From Terrimicrobiaceae bacterium (GTDB lineage Bacteria; Verrucomicrobiota; Verrucomicrobiia; Chthoniobacterales; JAATET01), in assembly GCA_028713285.1 (NCBI GenBank), contig JAQTOP010000034.1, forward strand, positions 1 through 32,774: a stretch of DNA of 32,774 nucleotides. The letters run 5' to 3'. How positions within the stretch are numbered: position 1 is the first letter of the stretch; every line of letters begins with the position of its first letter. The notes beneath the pieces were generated by a model. That model made no database searches, had not been told where the DNA came from, and saw only the letters and a list, made by a program, of their open reading frames with translations. A program made the translations under genes and the position numbers. Shown here one piece after another: positions 1-10,846 of this stretch.

Positions 1-1
1 G

Positions 2-142
2 CTCGCCCGCCGCATCGTCGAACTCCTCTCCGACGAGCGGACGCGCGAGCACATGGTCGCCGCCGCCAAATCCATCTCTCCCGATGACTCCGCCGCCAGG
101 GTCGCCGACGTCATCGAGAAATTCGGCGCTCCGCCCGCCTGA
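2..142 (+). CDS. murG: MurG, C-terminal fragment (UDP-GlcNAc transferase)
   Basis: An open frame enters from the left edge and ends at TGA 140-142, giving the last 46 residues of a protein. The tail has the look of the C-terminal helices of MurG, with LARRIVELLSDERTREHM followed by AARVADVIEKFG. MurG is the membrane-associated glycosyltransferase that adds GlcNAc to lipid I to make lipid II. The call rests mainly on position: in dcw clusters murG lies directly before murC, and murC starts 30 bases downstream on the same strand. The catalytic domains lie outside the window, so another GT-B transferase cannot be excluded from this piece alone. Confidence 0.6.
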   Translation, partial: LARRIVELLSDERTREHMVAAAKSISPDDSAARVADVIEKFGAPPA

Positions 143-172
143 CCGCCCGCACGCATCCAATCATCCACGCAG

Positions 173-2458
173 GTGCTCATCCCAAATCTCACCGAAATCC
201 TGACGGGGCCGCCGATCCGCGTGCACCTGATCGGCGTGGCCGGCTCCGGCATGAGCGGCATCGCCGCGCTCGCGCTCGCGCTCGGGCATCGCGTGAGCGG
301 GTCTGACAAGGCCGACACCATCGAGGTCGATCGCCTGCGCAAGAAGGGCCTCGATTTTTCTGGCGCACACCGCGCGGAAGAGGTCAACGACGCCGATCTC
401 GTGATCTACTCGTCCGCGATCAAGCCCGGCAACCCGGCCTACGACGCCGCCCGCACGCTCGGCAAGGCCACCGTGCGCCGCGCCGACGCGCTCGCCGCCA
501 TCATGGCCGCGAAGAAAGGCATCGTCGTCTGCGGCATGCACGGCAAGACCACAACCTCGTCGATGGCCGCGCACGTCCTGCGCACCTGCGGTTTCAAGCC
601 CTCGCACTACGTCGGCGCGGAGATTCCCATTCTCGGCACGAACGCCCGCTGGGATTCCGAGGGGGAGTTTTTCGTCGCCGAGGGCGATGAAAGCGACGGC
701 ACGCTCATCAACTACCACCCCGAGCACGCCATCGTGCTCAACATCGAGCCCGAGCACCTCGATTTCTACAAGGACCTCGCCGCCATCGACGCCGTCTATG
801 CGAAGCTCGCCGGCCAGACGCGCGGGAAGGTCATCTATTGCGCCGACGACGCCGGGGCCAGCCGCGTGTGCGCCGCCCATCGCGGCGCAGTGCCTTGCGG
901 CCGGAACGGAGCCTCGCGCTACCGCCTCGCCGACCTGCGCACCGCGAATTTCCAATCCCACTTCACCGTCCTGCTCGATGGCGTCGAGCTTGGCGAAGTC
1001 GAACTGAACGTCCCCGGCGCGCACAACGCGGGCAACGCGCTCGCCGTCATCGCCCTCGCCCTCGAACTCGGCGCCGCCTTCCCCGCCGTCGCCGATGCAT
1101 TGAAGACCTTCCGCGGCGCCCGCCGCCGCTTCGAGATCAAATACCGCACCGCGCGCAACATCGTCATCGACGATTACGGCCACCATCCCACCGAGATTGC
1201 CGCCACCCTCGCGACCGCCCGCACCGGCGGCTGGAAGCGCACGCTCGTGATGTTCCAGCCGCACCGCTACACGCGCACGCTCGCGCTCAAGGAGGAATTC
1301 GGCCGCGCCTTCACCGACGCCGACGCGGTCTTCATCGCGGACGTCTATCCCGCCAGCGAGAAGCCGATTCCCGGCGTCTCCGGACTCACCCTCGTCGAGG
1401 CGCTCGAGCGCAATGGCCACCCGTTCGCCCGCTTCCAGGCCGAGGTGCCGAAGCTGCCCTGGGAACTCGGCCCCGAGATCGAGGACGGCGACCTCATCAT
1501 GAGCCTCGGCGCGGGCAACATCCACGAATGCGGCGCGCGCCTCAGCGCCGATCTCACCCTGCGCGACACGCTGCAGGCAATCATCGGCCCCGGCGCGATC
1601 CGCCTTTACGAGCCGCTCTCCCGCCACACCACGCTGCGCGTCGGCGGCCCGGCCCAATTCTGGATCGAGCCCGAGACCGAGGAGGGCTTCGCCGAGCTGG
1701 TGCGCTACTGCTTCGACGAGGACGTTCCGTTCATGGTGATGGGCCGCGGCTCGAATCTTCTCGTGCGCGACGGCGGCATCCCCGGTGTGGTGGCGCATCT
1801 ATCGAAGGGCGAATTCGCCCGCCAGCAGGCCGTCGGCGAGGAAATCCACGCGGGCGTCGGCGTGCGATTCAAGCAGCTCGCCGCCACCGCGCGCAACGCC
1901 GGCCTCGGCGGCTTCGAATGGATGGACGGCATCCCCGGCAACCTCGGCGGCGGCCTGCGCATGAACGCCGGCGCGATGGGCGCGCAGACGTTCGACCAGG
2001 TCGTGCGCGTGCGCTTCTGCGACCAGGACGGCAACATCTTCACCCGCACGCCCGCCGAGATGGAGATTCACTACCGCAGCGTGCCGACGCTCATGAAAAA
2101 CTTCGCGCTCTCCGCCGTCCTGCGCGGCCAGCCCGCGCCCGCCGGGGAAATCGAGCGCCGCCTCGCCGAGGCCGAATCGAAGCGGCGGGAGAGCCAGCCC
2201 GTCGCCGCGAGCGCCGGCTGCATTTTCAAGAATCCCGGGGTGATCCCCGCCGGAAAACTCATCGACGAACTCGGGTTCAAAAACTTCACCGTCGGCAAGG
2301 CCCGCGTCTCCGAGGTCCATGGAAATTTCATCGTCAACGACGGCGGCGCGACCGCCGAGGAAATCCTCACCCTCATCGAGGAAATCAAGTCCGCCGCCAT
2401 GCGCGAACGCGGCATCGAGTTGCAAACCGAAGTGCAGATCGTGGGCATGAACGCATGA
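173..2458 (+). CDS. murC-murB: MurC-MurB fusion: UDP-MurNAc--L-Ala ligase / UDP-GlcNAc-enolpyruvate reductase
   Basis: One 761-residue protein carries two successive cytoplasmic steps of UDP-MurNAc-peptide synthesis. Residues 1 to about 460 are MurC: N-terminal nucleotide motif GVAGSGMSGIA (21-31), ATP P-loop GMHGKTTTSS (121-130), and the Mur ligase C-terminal part with DDYGHHPTEI. Residues from about 470 are MurB: FAD-binding GRGSNLLVRDGG, MNAGAMG, a Cys at the usual Ser/Cys proton-donor position (AGCIFKNP), and the closing VSEVHGNFIVNDGGATA. MurB normally acts before MurC, so the fusion order is opposite to the reaction order. The start is GTG 173; no strong ribosome site is seen, and the next in-frame ATG (251) would cut into the nucleotide motif. 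The stop overlaps the ddl ATG by four bases. Confidence 0.93.
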   Translation: MLIPNLTEILTGPPIRVHLIGVAGSGMSGIAALALALGHRVSGSDKADTIEVDRLRKKGLDFSGAHRAEEVNDADLVIYSSAIKPGNPAYDAARTLGKATVRRADALAAIMAAKKGIVVCGMHGKTTTSSMAAHVLRTCGFKPSHYVGAEIPILGTNARWDSEGEFFVAEGDESDGTLINYHPEHAIVLNIEPEHLDFYKDLAAIDAVYAKLAGQTRGKVIYCADDAGASRVCAAHRGAVPCGRNGASRYRLADLRTANFQSHFTVLLDGVELGEVELNVPGAHNAGNALAVIALALELGAAFPAVADALKTFRGARRRFEIKYRTARNIVIDDYGHHPTEIAATLATARTGGWKRTLVMFQPHRYTRTLALKEEFGRAFTDADAVFIADVYPASEKPIPGVSGLTLVEALERNGHPFARFQAEVPKLPWELGPEIEDGDLIMSLGAGNIHECGARLSADLTLRDTLQAIIGPGAIRLYEPLSRHTTLRVGGPAQFWIEPETEEGFAELVRYCFDEDVPFMVMGRGSNLLVRDGGIPGVVAHLSKGEFARQQAVGEEIHAGVGVRFKQLAATARNAGLGGFEWMDGIPGNLGGGLRMNAGAMGAQTFDQVVRVRFCDQDGNIFTRTPAEMEIHYRSVPTLMKNFALSAVLRGQPAPAGEIERRLAEAESKRRESQPVAASAGCIFKNPGVIPAGKLIDELGFKNFTVGKARVSEVHGNFIVNDGGATAEEILTLIEEIKSAAMRERGIELQTEVQIVGMNA

Positions 2459-3372
2459 GCGCCGGATTCCTTCGCAATCAATCCCTGGCTGTGCTCATGG
2501 GCGGCCCCGGCGCGGAACGCGCGGTGTCGCTGAACTCCGGCGCCGCCGTCGCGACGGCCCTGCGCTCGCTCGGCGCGAACGTCGTCGAGATCGACGTCCG
2601 CGACGAGCACTTCGCCGTCCCGCCCGGCGTCGCGCTCGTGTTCAACCTCGTCCACGGCACCTTCGGGGAGGACGGGCAGATCCAGTCGATCCTCGACTCG
2701 CGCGGCATCCCCTACACCGGCGAAGGCGAGGCCGGCAGCCGTCTCGCGTTTGACAAGATCGCCAGCAAGCGCCTGTTCGAGGCCGCAGGCGTGCCGACCG
2801 CGAAATGGGAGATCGTCGCGAAGGGCGACGCCCCCTCGTTGCCGCTCCCGTTCGTCGTGAAGCCGCCGCGCGAGGGCTCGAGCGTGGGCGTGCATATCGT
2901 GCAGGACACCGTCGCACTCGACGCCGCGCTCGAGGATTGCTTCGCGCGCGACCACGAGGTGCTCATCGAGGAATTCATCCAGGGCAGCGAACTCACCGTC
3001 GGAATCGTCGGCGACGAGGCGTTCCCCATCGTCGAAATCGTTCCGAAGGTCGATTTTTACAGCTACGAGAACAAATACACGAAGGGCGCGTCCGAATACT
3101 TCTGCCCGGCCCGCCTCGACGCCGCCACCACTCGGGACGTGCAGGCCGCCGCCCTCGCGGCCCACCGTTCGCTCGGGCTCGAGGTCTATTCGCGCGTGGA
3201 CGTGCTGCTCGATGCGGGGGGCAGGCCCTTCGTGCTCGAAGTCAATACCATCCCCGGCATGACGGAGACCAGCCTCCTGCCGAAAGCCGCCGCCGCGGCA
3301 GGCATCGGCTTCGCCGCGCTGTGCGAACGCATCGCCTCGCTCTCGCTCAAAAAAGGAGGCCCGCTCGCATGA
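2455..3372 (+). CDS. ddl: D-alanine--D-alanine ligase
   Basis: This 305-residue cytoplasmic ATP-grasp enzyme joins two D-alanines for the peptidoglycan stem peptide. Visible family marks are the N-terminal VLMGGPGAERAVSLNSG, the ATP-binding VKPPREGSSVGV, the EEFIQGSELTVGIVGD stretch, and the metal-binding C-terminal FVLEVNTIPGMTETSLLPKA. Length is normal. The ATG at 2455 sits in an ATGA overlap with the stop of the murC-murB fusion, and the 3' end overlaps ftsQ in the same way, so the genes are probably translationally coupled. In Chlamydia ddl is fused to murC; here it stays separate, directly after the MurB half. Confidence 0.95.
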   Translation: MSAGFLRNQSLAVLMGGPGAERAVSLNSGAAVATALRSLGANVVEIDVRDEHFAVPPGVALVFNLVHGTFGEDGQIQSILDSRGIPYTGEGEAGSRLAFDKIASKRLFEAAGVPTAKWEIVAKGDAPSLPLPFVVKPPREGSSVGVHIVQDTVALDAALEDCFARDHEVLIEEFIQGSELTVGIVGDEAFPIVEIVPKVDFYSYENKYTKGASEYFCPARLDAATTRDVQAAALAAHRSLGLEVYSRVDVLLDAGGRPFVLEVNTIPGMTETSLLPKAAAAAGIGFAALCERIASLSLKKGGPLA

Positions 3373-4310
3373 AGCGGCGCGCCGCCAGCCCGCCCGCGCG
3401 GAATCGCCGCGCGCCCGCCGCGCGCTCGTCCCGCGAGCAATTGCTCGACGTGCGCGTGCGCCGCTCGACCGCGCTTCGCCAGCGAAACCATCGCGCGTTG
3501 AGCGTCATTTTCGGCATCGTGCTCTGGGTGGCGCTGGCAGCCGGCACCGTCTTCGGATTTCGCGCCATCACGAATAAATTCTTCCTGGAAAACCCCGAAT
3601 ACAATTTGCGCGTCGTCACCGCAAATCTCGACGATCTCATGAGCAAGGACGACGCGCTGCGCATCTCGGGCATCGTGCCCGGCCGGAATATCTTTCGCAC
3701 GGACCTCGGCGCCGCCGAGCGCGCCTTCCGGGCGATTGACCAGATCGACACGGTCACGATCCAGCGCGACTGGCCCGACACGATCACGATCAAGCTCACG
3801 AAGCGCGCGCCTGTCGCGTGGCTTGCCCGCGCCGGCGGCGATTTCTCCGCCGACCACGCCCTCCTGCTCGATGCCGCCGGCCATACGATGCGGCCCTATC
3901 GCGTCGAGCCCGAATACTGGCGGCTGCCCGTCATCTTCATCTCCGATCCGGCGCTCATCGAGCAACGCGACGCGCTCGCCGTCGCCGACCTCCAGGCCGC
4001 GCTCGACCTCCTCGCCGCGCGCGCGCAACGTCCCGCCTCGCTGCTGGGCATTCGTTCCATTAATGTCACGAAAGGCTACTCGCTCGATGTGACCGACGCG
4101 AATAAGGCAACGATCACCTTCGCTCCGCAAGATCCCGGCCCCCAGCTCGACCGCCTCCAGAAGCTCCTCGAAAACTGCCGCGAAACCGGCCGCCAGCTCG
4201 ACACCGTGAATCTGATTCCGAAAAAATACACCCCGGTTCGCTTCCTGCTCGTCTCGATGCAGGATGCGCCCGCCCCATCCGGCAGGACCAACCGCAAATC
4301 CGCCAATTAA
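3369..4310 (+). CDS. ftsQ: FtsQ-type cell division protein
   Basis: This 313-residue protein has an Arg-rich cytoplasmic N-terminus (about residues 1-42), one hydrophobic segment near 43-62 (SVIFGIVLWVALAAGTVFGF), and an extracytoplasmic part. That part begins with a POTRA-like region (LRISGIVPGRNIFRTDL) and continues with IDTVTIQRDWPDTITIKLTKRAPVAWL, typical of FtsQ/DivIB. FtsQ bridges the cytoplasmic Z-ring and the septal peptidoglycan synthases. The basic tail of more than 40 residues is long. Start ATG 3369 overlaps the ddl stop; the stop TAA (4308-4310) touches the ftsA ATG with no gap. Sequence conservation in this family is low, so the call also leans on its place between ddl and ftsA. 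Confidence 0.88.
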   Translation: MKRRAASPPARNRRAPAARSSREQLLDVRVRRSTALRQRNHRALSVIFGIVLWVALAAGTVFGFRAITNKFFLENPEYNLRVVTANLDDLMSKDDALRISGIVPGRNIFRTDLGAAERAFRAIDQIDTVTIQRDWPDTITIKLTKRAPVAWLARAGGDFSADHALLLDAAGHTMRPYRVEPEYWRLPVIFISDPALIEQRDALAVADLQAALDLLAARAQRPASLLGIRSINVTKGYSLDVTDANKATITFAPQDPGPQLDRLQKLLENCRETGRQLDTVNLIPKKYTPVRFLLVSMQDAPAPSGRTNRKSAN

Positions 4311-5537
4311 ATGTCCAGGGAACGTCTGCTCGTAGGTTTGGAGATCGGCACCTTCAAGGTGTGCGCAGTCGTGGCCGAGTCGCGCCCCGACGGCTCGCTG
4401 CGCATCCTCGGCGTCGGCGAATCAAAATCCGTCGGCATCCGCAAGGGCGAGATCGTCGATTTCAACAGCGCCATCCAGTGCGTGCGCGATGCCATCGCCG
4501 ACGCCGAGGAGAAGGCCGACGCCGAGATCGAGAGCGTGTGGGTCGCGGTCACCGGCTCCCACATCCATAGCTTCAACAACCGCGGCGCCACGCCCATTCC
4601 CGAGGATCGCGGCGAGATCGACGTCGAGGACATTCGCGACGTCGAGGCCAGCGCGAAGGAGGTCAGCATCCCCGATCAGAATTGGTTCATCCACACGATC
4701 ACGCAGCACTACTACGTGGACAACCAGGAGGGCGTCGTGAACCCAATCGGCATGATGGGCCGCAAGCTCGAAGCCGATTTCCACATCGTCCATGGCGTGA
4801 AGACCCGCATTCAAAACACCCTCCGCTGCGTGAAGGAAGCCAGCGTCGCCGCCGAGGAAGTGGTCATCAATTCCGTCGCCTCCGCGCAGGTCGTGCTCGA
4901 CCAGCACCAGAAGGATCTCGGCGCGATCATGCTCGATATCGGCGGTGGCACCACGGACTACATCGTCTATATCGACGGCGCGGTGCAGCACAGCGGCGTG
5001 CTCGCCATCGGCGGCGACCACATCACGAACGACATCTCGATCGGCCTGCGCATTCCCATCGCCCGCGCCGAACGGTTGAAGATCGAGGAGGGCAGCGCAA
5101 ATCCCGACGAAGCCCAGCCCGGCGACACGATCATTCTCAAAAACGACTCCGGCTTCTCCGGCTGCGAAATCGAGCGCTCGAACTTGAACCGCATCATCTA
5201 CGCCCGGGTCCGCGAGTTGTTCGAACTCGTCCGCACGGACATCGACGCGCAATGCGACCTCGATCTCGTTCGCTCCGGCGTGATGCTCACCGGCGGTTGC
5301 TGCCGCATGCGCGGCATTCAGGCGGTCTGCGCCGAGGTCTTCGGCCAGCCGGTTCACTCCGTCGCAGCGCAGGAGGTCACCGGGCCCACTTCGGTTTTTC
5401 AAAATCCGCAATACGCCACCGCGATCGGCGTCGTGAAATACGCGCAGCTCATGCAGATGGACGACGAACCCGACTCGCTTTTTGGCGCCGTCGGGAAAAA
5501 GATCGGCAGCATCTTCCGCCGCCGCGCCAATGCCTGA
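4311..5537 (+). CDS. ftsA: Cell division protein FtsA
   Basis: This 408-residue actin-fold ATPase tethers FtsZ filaments to the membrane. The phosphate-1 region is GLEIGTFKVCAVVAE at the N-terminus, the phosphate-2 region is LDIGGGTTDYIVYIDG, followed by VLAIGGDHITNDISIGLRIP, and the adenosine motif is MLTGGCCRMRGIQAVCAEVFG. The C-terminus (FGAVGKKIGSIFRRRANA) can form a short basic amphipathic helix, as expected of the FtsA membrane-targeting sequence. Length is usual. It starts immediately after the ftsQ stop and overlaps the ftsZ start by eight bases. Confidence 0.95.
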   Translation: MSRERLLVGLEIGTFKVCAVVAESRPDGSLRILGVGESKSVGIRKGEIVDFNSAIQCVRDAIADAEEKADAEIESVWVAVTGSHIHSFNNRGATPIPEDRGEIDVEDIRDVEASAKEVSIPDQNWFIHTITQHYYVDNQEGVVNPIGMMGRKLEADFHIVHGVKTRIQNTLRCVKEASVAAEEVVINSVASAQVVLDQHQKDLGAIMLDIGGGTTDYIVYIDGAVQHSGVLAIGGDHITNDISIGLRIPIARAERLKIEEGSANPDEAQPGDTIILKNDSGFSGCEIERSNLNRIIYARVRELFELVRTDIDAQCDLDLVRSGVMLTGGCCRMRGIQAVCAEVFGQPVHSVAAQEVTGPTSVFQNPQYATAIGVVKYAQLMQMDDEPDSLFGAVGKKIGSIFRRRANA

Positions 5538-6828
5538 TCCCATGCTGGAAATCCCGCGCACCCTGCTCGCCGACGCCACCTCGCAGCCCTCGCGCATCCT
5601 CGTCATCGGCGTCGGCAATGCCGGCGTCGCGCTCATCGACCGGATCACGCTCGCAGGTCCGGGCGGCGCCGCGGACCTCGTCGCGATCAATACCGACGGC
5701 CTCTCGCTCGGCAGCTCCGTCGCCGAAAGGAAAATCCTCATCGGCTCGAAAACCGCGCGCGGCCTGGGCACCGGCGGCGATCCCGAAGTCGGCGCCGAAG
5801 CCGCCGAGGAAGCCGGGGCCGAACTCGCCGAGGCCGTCAGCGGAGCGCCCATTGTGATCGTCTGCGCCGGCCTCGGCGGCGGAGTCGGCAGCGGAGCCGC
5901 CCCCATTGTCGTCGAACTCGCCAGGAATCGCGGCGCCCTCGTCATCGTCGTCGCGACGATGCCGTTTTCCTTCGAGGGGCGCCGCCGCGTCCAGCAGGCC
6001 GCCGCCGCCCGGACGGAACTCACGCGGCTCGCCGACGCCTTCCTGGCCTTTGAAAACGACCGCATGGCGGAACACGCCGAGCCGCTCGCCGGGATGCACG
6101 AGACCTTCGCCGCATCCGATCAGGTGCTCGCCGACACCGTCGCCTCGATCATCCGTTTCACCACGACTTCCGGCCCGATCCGCGTCACGCCCGCCGACCT
6201 GCTCGCCGTCTTCCGCGAACCCGACTCGACCTGCGTGTTCGGTTTCGCGGAGGCCGCCGGGAGCAACCGTGCGAATGAAGCCGTCGAACGCGCGCTGAAA
6301 TCCCCGCTCCTCGCCCGCGGCAAGTCCCTCGCCGGCGCCCGCGCCATCCTCGTCCACGTCGCCGCGCCGCCCGACCTGCACCTCGCGGAGGTCCGCGCGA
6401 TCATGGAGACCGTCGGGCGGCACACGGACGGCCACCTCCATCTCGGCGTCGGCCTCGATCCGAATCGCACGTCCCTCGCCGTCTCCCTGCTCGCCACGTC
6501 GAGCGACGCGACGGCTGCGCGCGCCCCGCGCCCCGCGCGCGCCCGCACGCAGCCTGCGCCCATCGAGGCCGCGCCCGAGCCCGGCGGGGAATCGCCCGCC
6601 GCCGACCCGCATCCTTCCGAGGCCCCGGCGAACGCGAGCGAGCTTTTCGACACCAGCCCCTACGCCGTCGCGAGGGCCGGCGCGAAAAGACCGGCGAAGA
6701 CCGAGCAAAAGACGCTCAGCCTCGACCCCATCGCGCGCGGCCGTTTCGAGAAAAGCGAGCCGACCATCGTCGGCGGCGAAGACCTTGACGTGCCGACCTT
6801 CCTCCGCCAGAAAATCAAACTCCGCTAA
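5530..6828 (+). CDS. ftsZ: FtsZ, divergent cell division GTPase
   Basis: This 432-residue tubulin-like protein should form the Z-ring. FtsZ identity is supported by the N-terminal VIGVGNAGVALIDRI, INTDGLSLG, the TARGLGTGGDPEVGAEAAEE stretch, a C-terminal linker rich in Pro/Ala, and the C-terminal peptide DLDVPTFLRQKIK that normally binds FtsA. Two core motifs are altered. The tubulin signature GGGTGTG reads GGGVGSG (116-122). The T7 loop, usually NVDFAD, reads RVTPAD (218-223), losing the Asn and the first Asp while keeping the last Asp. Start ATG 5530 overlaps ftsA; ATG 5542 is an alternative. The position after ftsA and the intact tail argue for a working FtsZ, but GTP hydrolysis may be slow or unusual. 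Confidence 0.9.
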   Translation: MPDPMLEIPRTLLADATSQPSRILVIGVGNAGVALIDRITLAGPGGAADLVAINTDGLSLGSSVAERKILIGSKTARGLGTGGDPEVGAEAAEEAGAELAEAVSGAPIVIVCAGLGGGVGSGAAPIVVELARNRGALVIVVATMPFSFEGRRRVQQAAAARTELTRLADAFLAFENDRMAEHAEPLAGMHETFAASDQVLADTVASIIRFTTTSGPIRVTPADLLAVFREPDSTCVFGFAEAAGSNRANEAVERALKSPLLARGKSLAGARAILVHVAAPPDLHLAEVRAIMETVGRHTDGHLHLGVGLDPNRTSLAVSLLATSSDATAARAPRPARARTQPAPIEAAPEPGGESPAADPHPSEAPANASELFDTSPYAVARAGAKRPAKTEQKTLSLDPIARGRFEKSEPTIVGGEDLDVPTFLRQKIKLR

Positions 6829-6839
6829 CGACGCACCCC

Positions 6840-7472
6840 ATGTATAAAAAATTCATCGTCGAGTTCATCGGAACGTTCTTCCTCGTCTTCACCGTCGGCA
6901 TGACGGTTCTCCACCAGCCCGACGGCGTCATCCCGCCTCTCGCCATCGGCGCGATCCTCATGACCATGATTTTCGCCGGAGGCCACATCTCTGGCGGACA
7001 CTTCAACCCCGCCGTCACGCTCGCCGTCTTCGTTCGCGGAAAAATCCCCGGCATCGAAGCGGTCGGCTATGTCATTTCGCAGATCCTCGCCGGCGCCGTC
7101 GCCGCCGGAGTCGTGCTGTCACTCAAAGGCGGCCCGGCCACCGGCGCCGCGCCCGCGCAATTGGTTCCGGTTCTCGTCGCCGAATTCCTCTTCACCTTCG
7201 CGCTCGCCTGGGTCGTCCTGAACGTGGCCACGGCAAAAGGCACGAGCGGCAACTCGTTCTACGGCCTCGCCATCGGCTTCACCGTCCTCGCAGGAGCCTT
7301 CGCCGTCGGCTCGATCTCGGGCGCGGCGTTCAATCCCGCCGTCGTCACGGGAGCCACCCTGCTCGGCCTGCTGAATCCCGCCACCATCTGGATCTACTTC
7401 GTTGCAAATTTCGCGGGCGGCGGCGCGGCGGCCATCGTGTTTCGCATCGTCAACGACGAAGCGGCGGACTGA
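6840..7472 (+). CDS. MIP family (aquaporin-like) membrane channel
   Basis: This 210-residue protein has about six hydrophobic segments and two NPA half-helix motifs: SGGHFNPAVT (NPA at 56-58) and SGAAFNPAVVTG (NPA at 165-167). These are the hallmarks of the major intrinsic protein family, which passes water or small neutral solutes through the cytoplasmic membrane. The second NPA is normally followed by Arg, which forms the narrow selectivity filter; here the residue is Val (168). Substrate therefore cannot be guessed and the pore may be wider than in AqpZ. It lies 11 bases after ftsZ, so it may be read from the same transcript. A short hairpin (CCCGC/GCGGG, 7476-7488) after the stop has no T-run. 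Confidence 0.9.
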   Translation: MYKKFIVEFIGTFFLVFTVGMTVLHQPDGVIPPLAIGAILMTMIFAGGHISGGHFNPAVTLAVFVRGKIPGIEAVGYVISQILAGAVAAGVVLSLKGGPATGAAPAQLVPVLVAEFLFTFALAWVVLNVATAKGTSGNSFYGLAIGFTVLAGAFAVGSISGAAFNPAVVTGATLLGLLNPATIWIYFVANFAGGGAAAIVFRIVNDEAAD

Positions 7473-7541
7473 CCGCCCGCTCCGCGGGACCAAATTCCTC
7501 CGTGTTCGCGGCGCGCGCCGTGGTAGAATCGGGCAACTCCC

Positions 7542-10115
<2,574 letters not shown>

Positions 10116-10846
10116 GCCCGGCGCGGATGAAAAAACGAATCCGTGTGTGCCGGTGCGAGCCCGTGGCGGAATTCCCGCCGTGAACCCGGAGCCGTCCCCG
10201 CATATCCGCCTGAAGGACGGCACGCCGGCGCTCACGCGGCCGATCAGGCCCGCGGACGGCGCCGCGCTGTCACGCGGTCTGCGCCGCCTGTCCCCCAAAG
10301 GGCACGCCTACCGCTTCCTCCATTACCGCAAGCGCTTCACCGAGGCGGAGCTCCACTACCTCACGCACTGCGATTTCATCGATCACATCGCTCTCATCCT
10401 CGCGATTCTCGACGAAGCCGGCAACGAACTCGACCAGGTCGGCGTCGCCCGCTGCATCCGCGCGAAGGACGACCCCCAACTTGCCGAAGTCGCCATCGTT
10501 CTCGTCGATGAATGGCAGCGAAAGGGCGGCGGAACAGCCCTCCTGATGCGTCTCGCCCGCCTTGCATGGCACGCCGGCATCCGGCAGTGGAAGGCGCACG
10601 TGCTTCCGGAGAATCTCGCCGCACCCAGAGTGCTGACCGGCATCGGAGACGAGATGGCGCGCACGGCGCCCCGCGCGGGACTTGCGGAGATCGTCTATCG
10701 GCTTCGGCCGCCGGGCGCGGATTGACGGGACGCCTCCACGCATTGCTTCCGGCTGCGCGGAATGCCAATTTCCGGCTGGGAACCGGCAATGCAGGACTTC
10801 CGCGGCCAATGGTTCCGGATAGGATCGGGCTTAAATCAATGCGCCA

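Noticed and set aside
161-1798. Open frame of 545 codons on the minus strand across murC-murB
   Set aside because: It is an antisense shadow of a gene with clear motifs; the composition is Ala/Gly/Asp/Glu-rich and resembles no protein.
7476-7488. Terminator after the aquaporin-like gene
   Set aside because: A 5-bp CCCGC/GCGGG stem with a 3-base loop and no T-run is too weak in DNA of this GC content.
10740-10792. Regulatory hairpin upstream of pntAA
   Set aside because: GCATTGC/GCAATGC arms are 39 bases apart with imperfect inner pairing; it could easily be chance in this composition.
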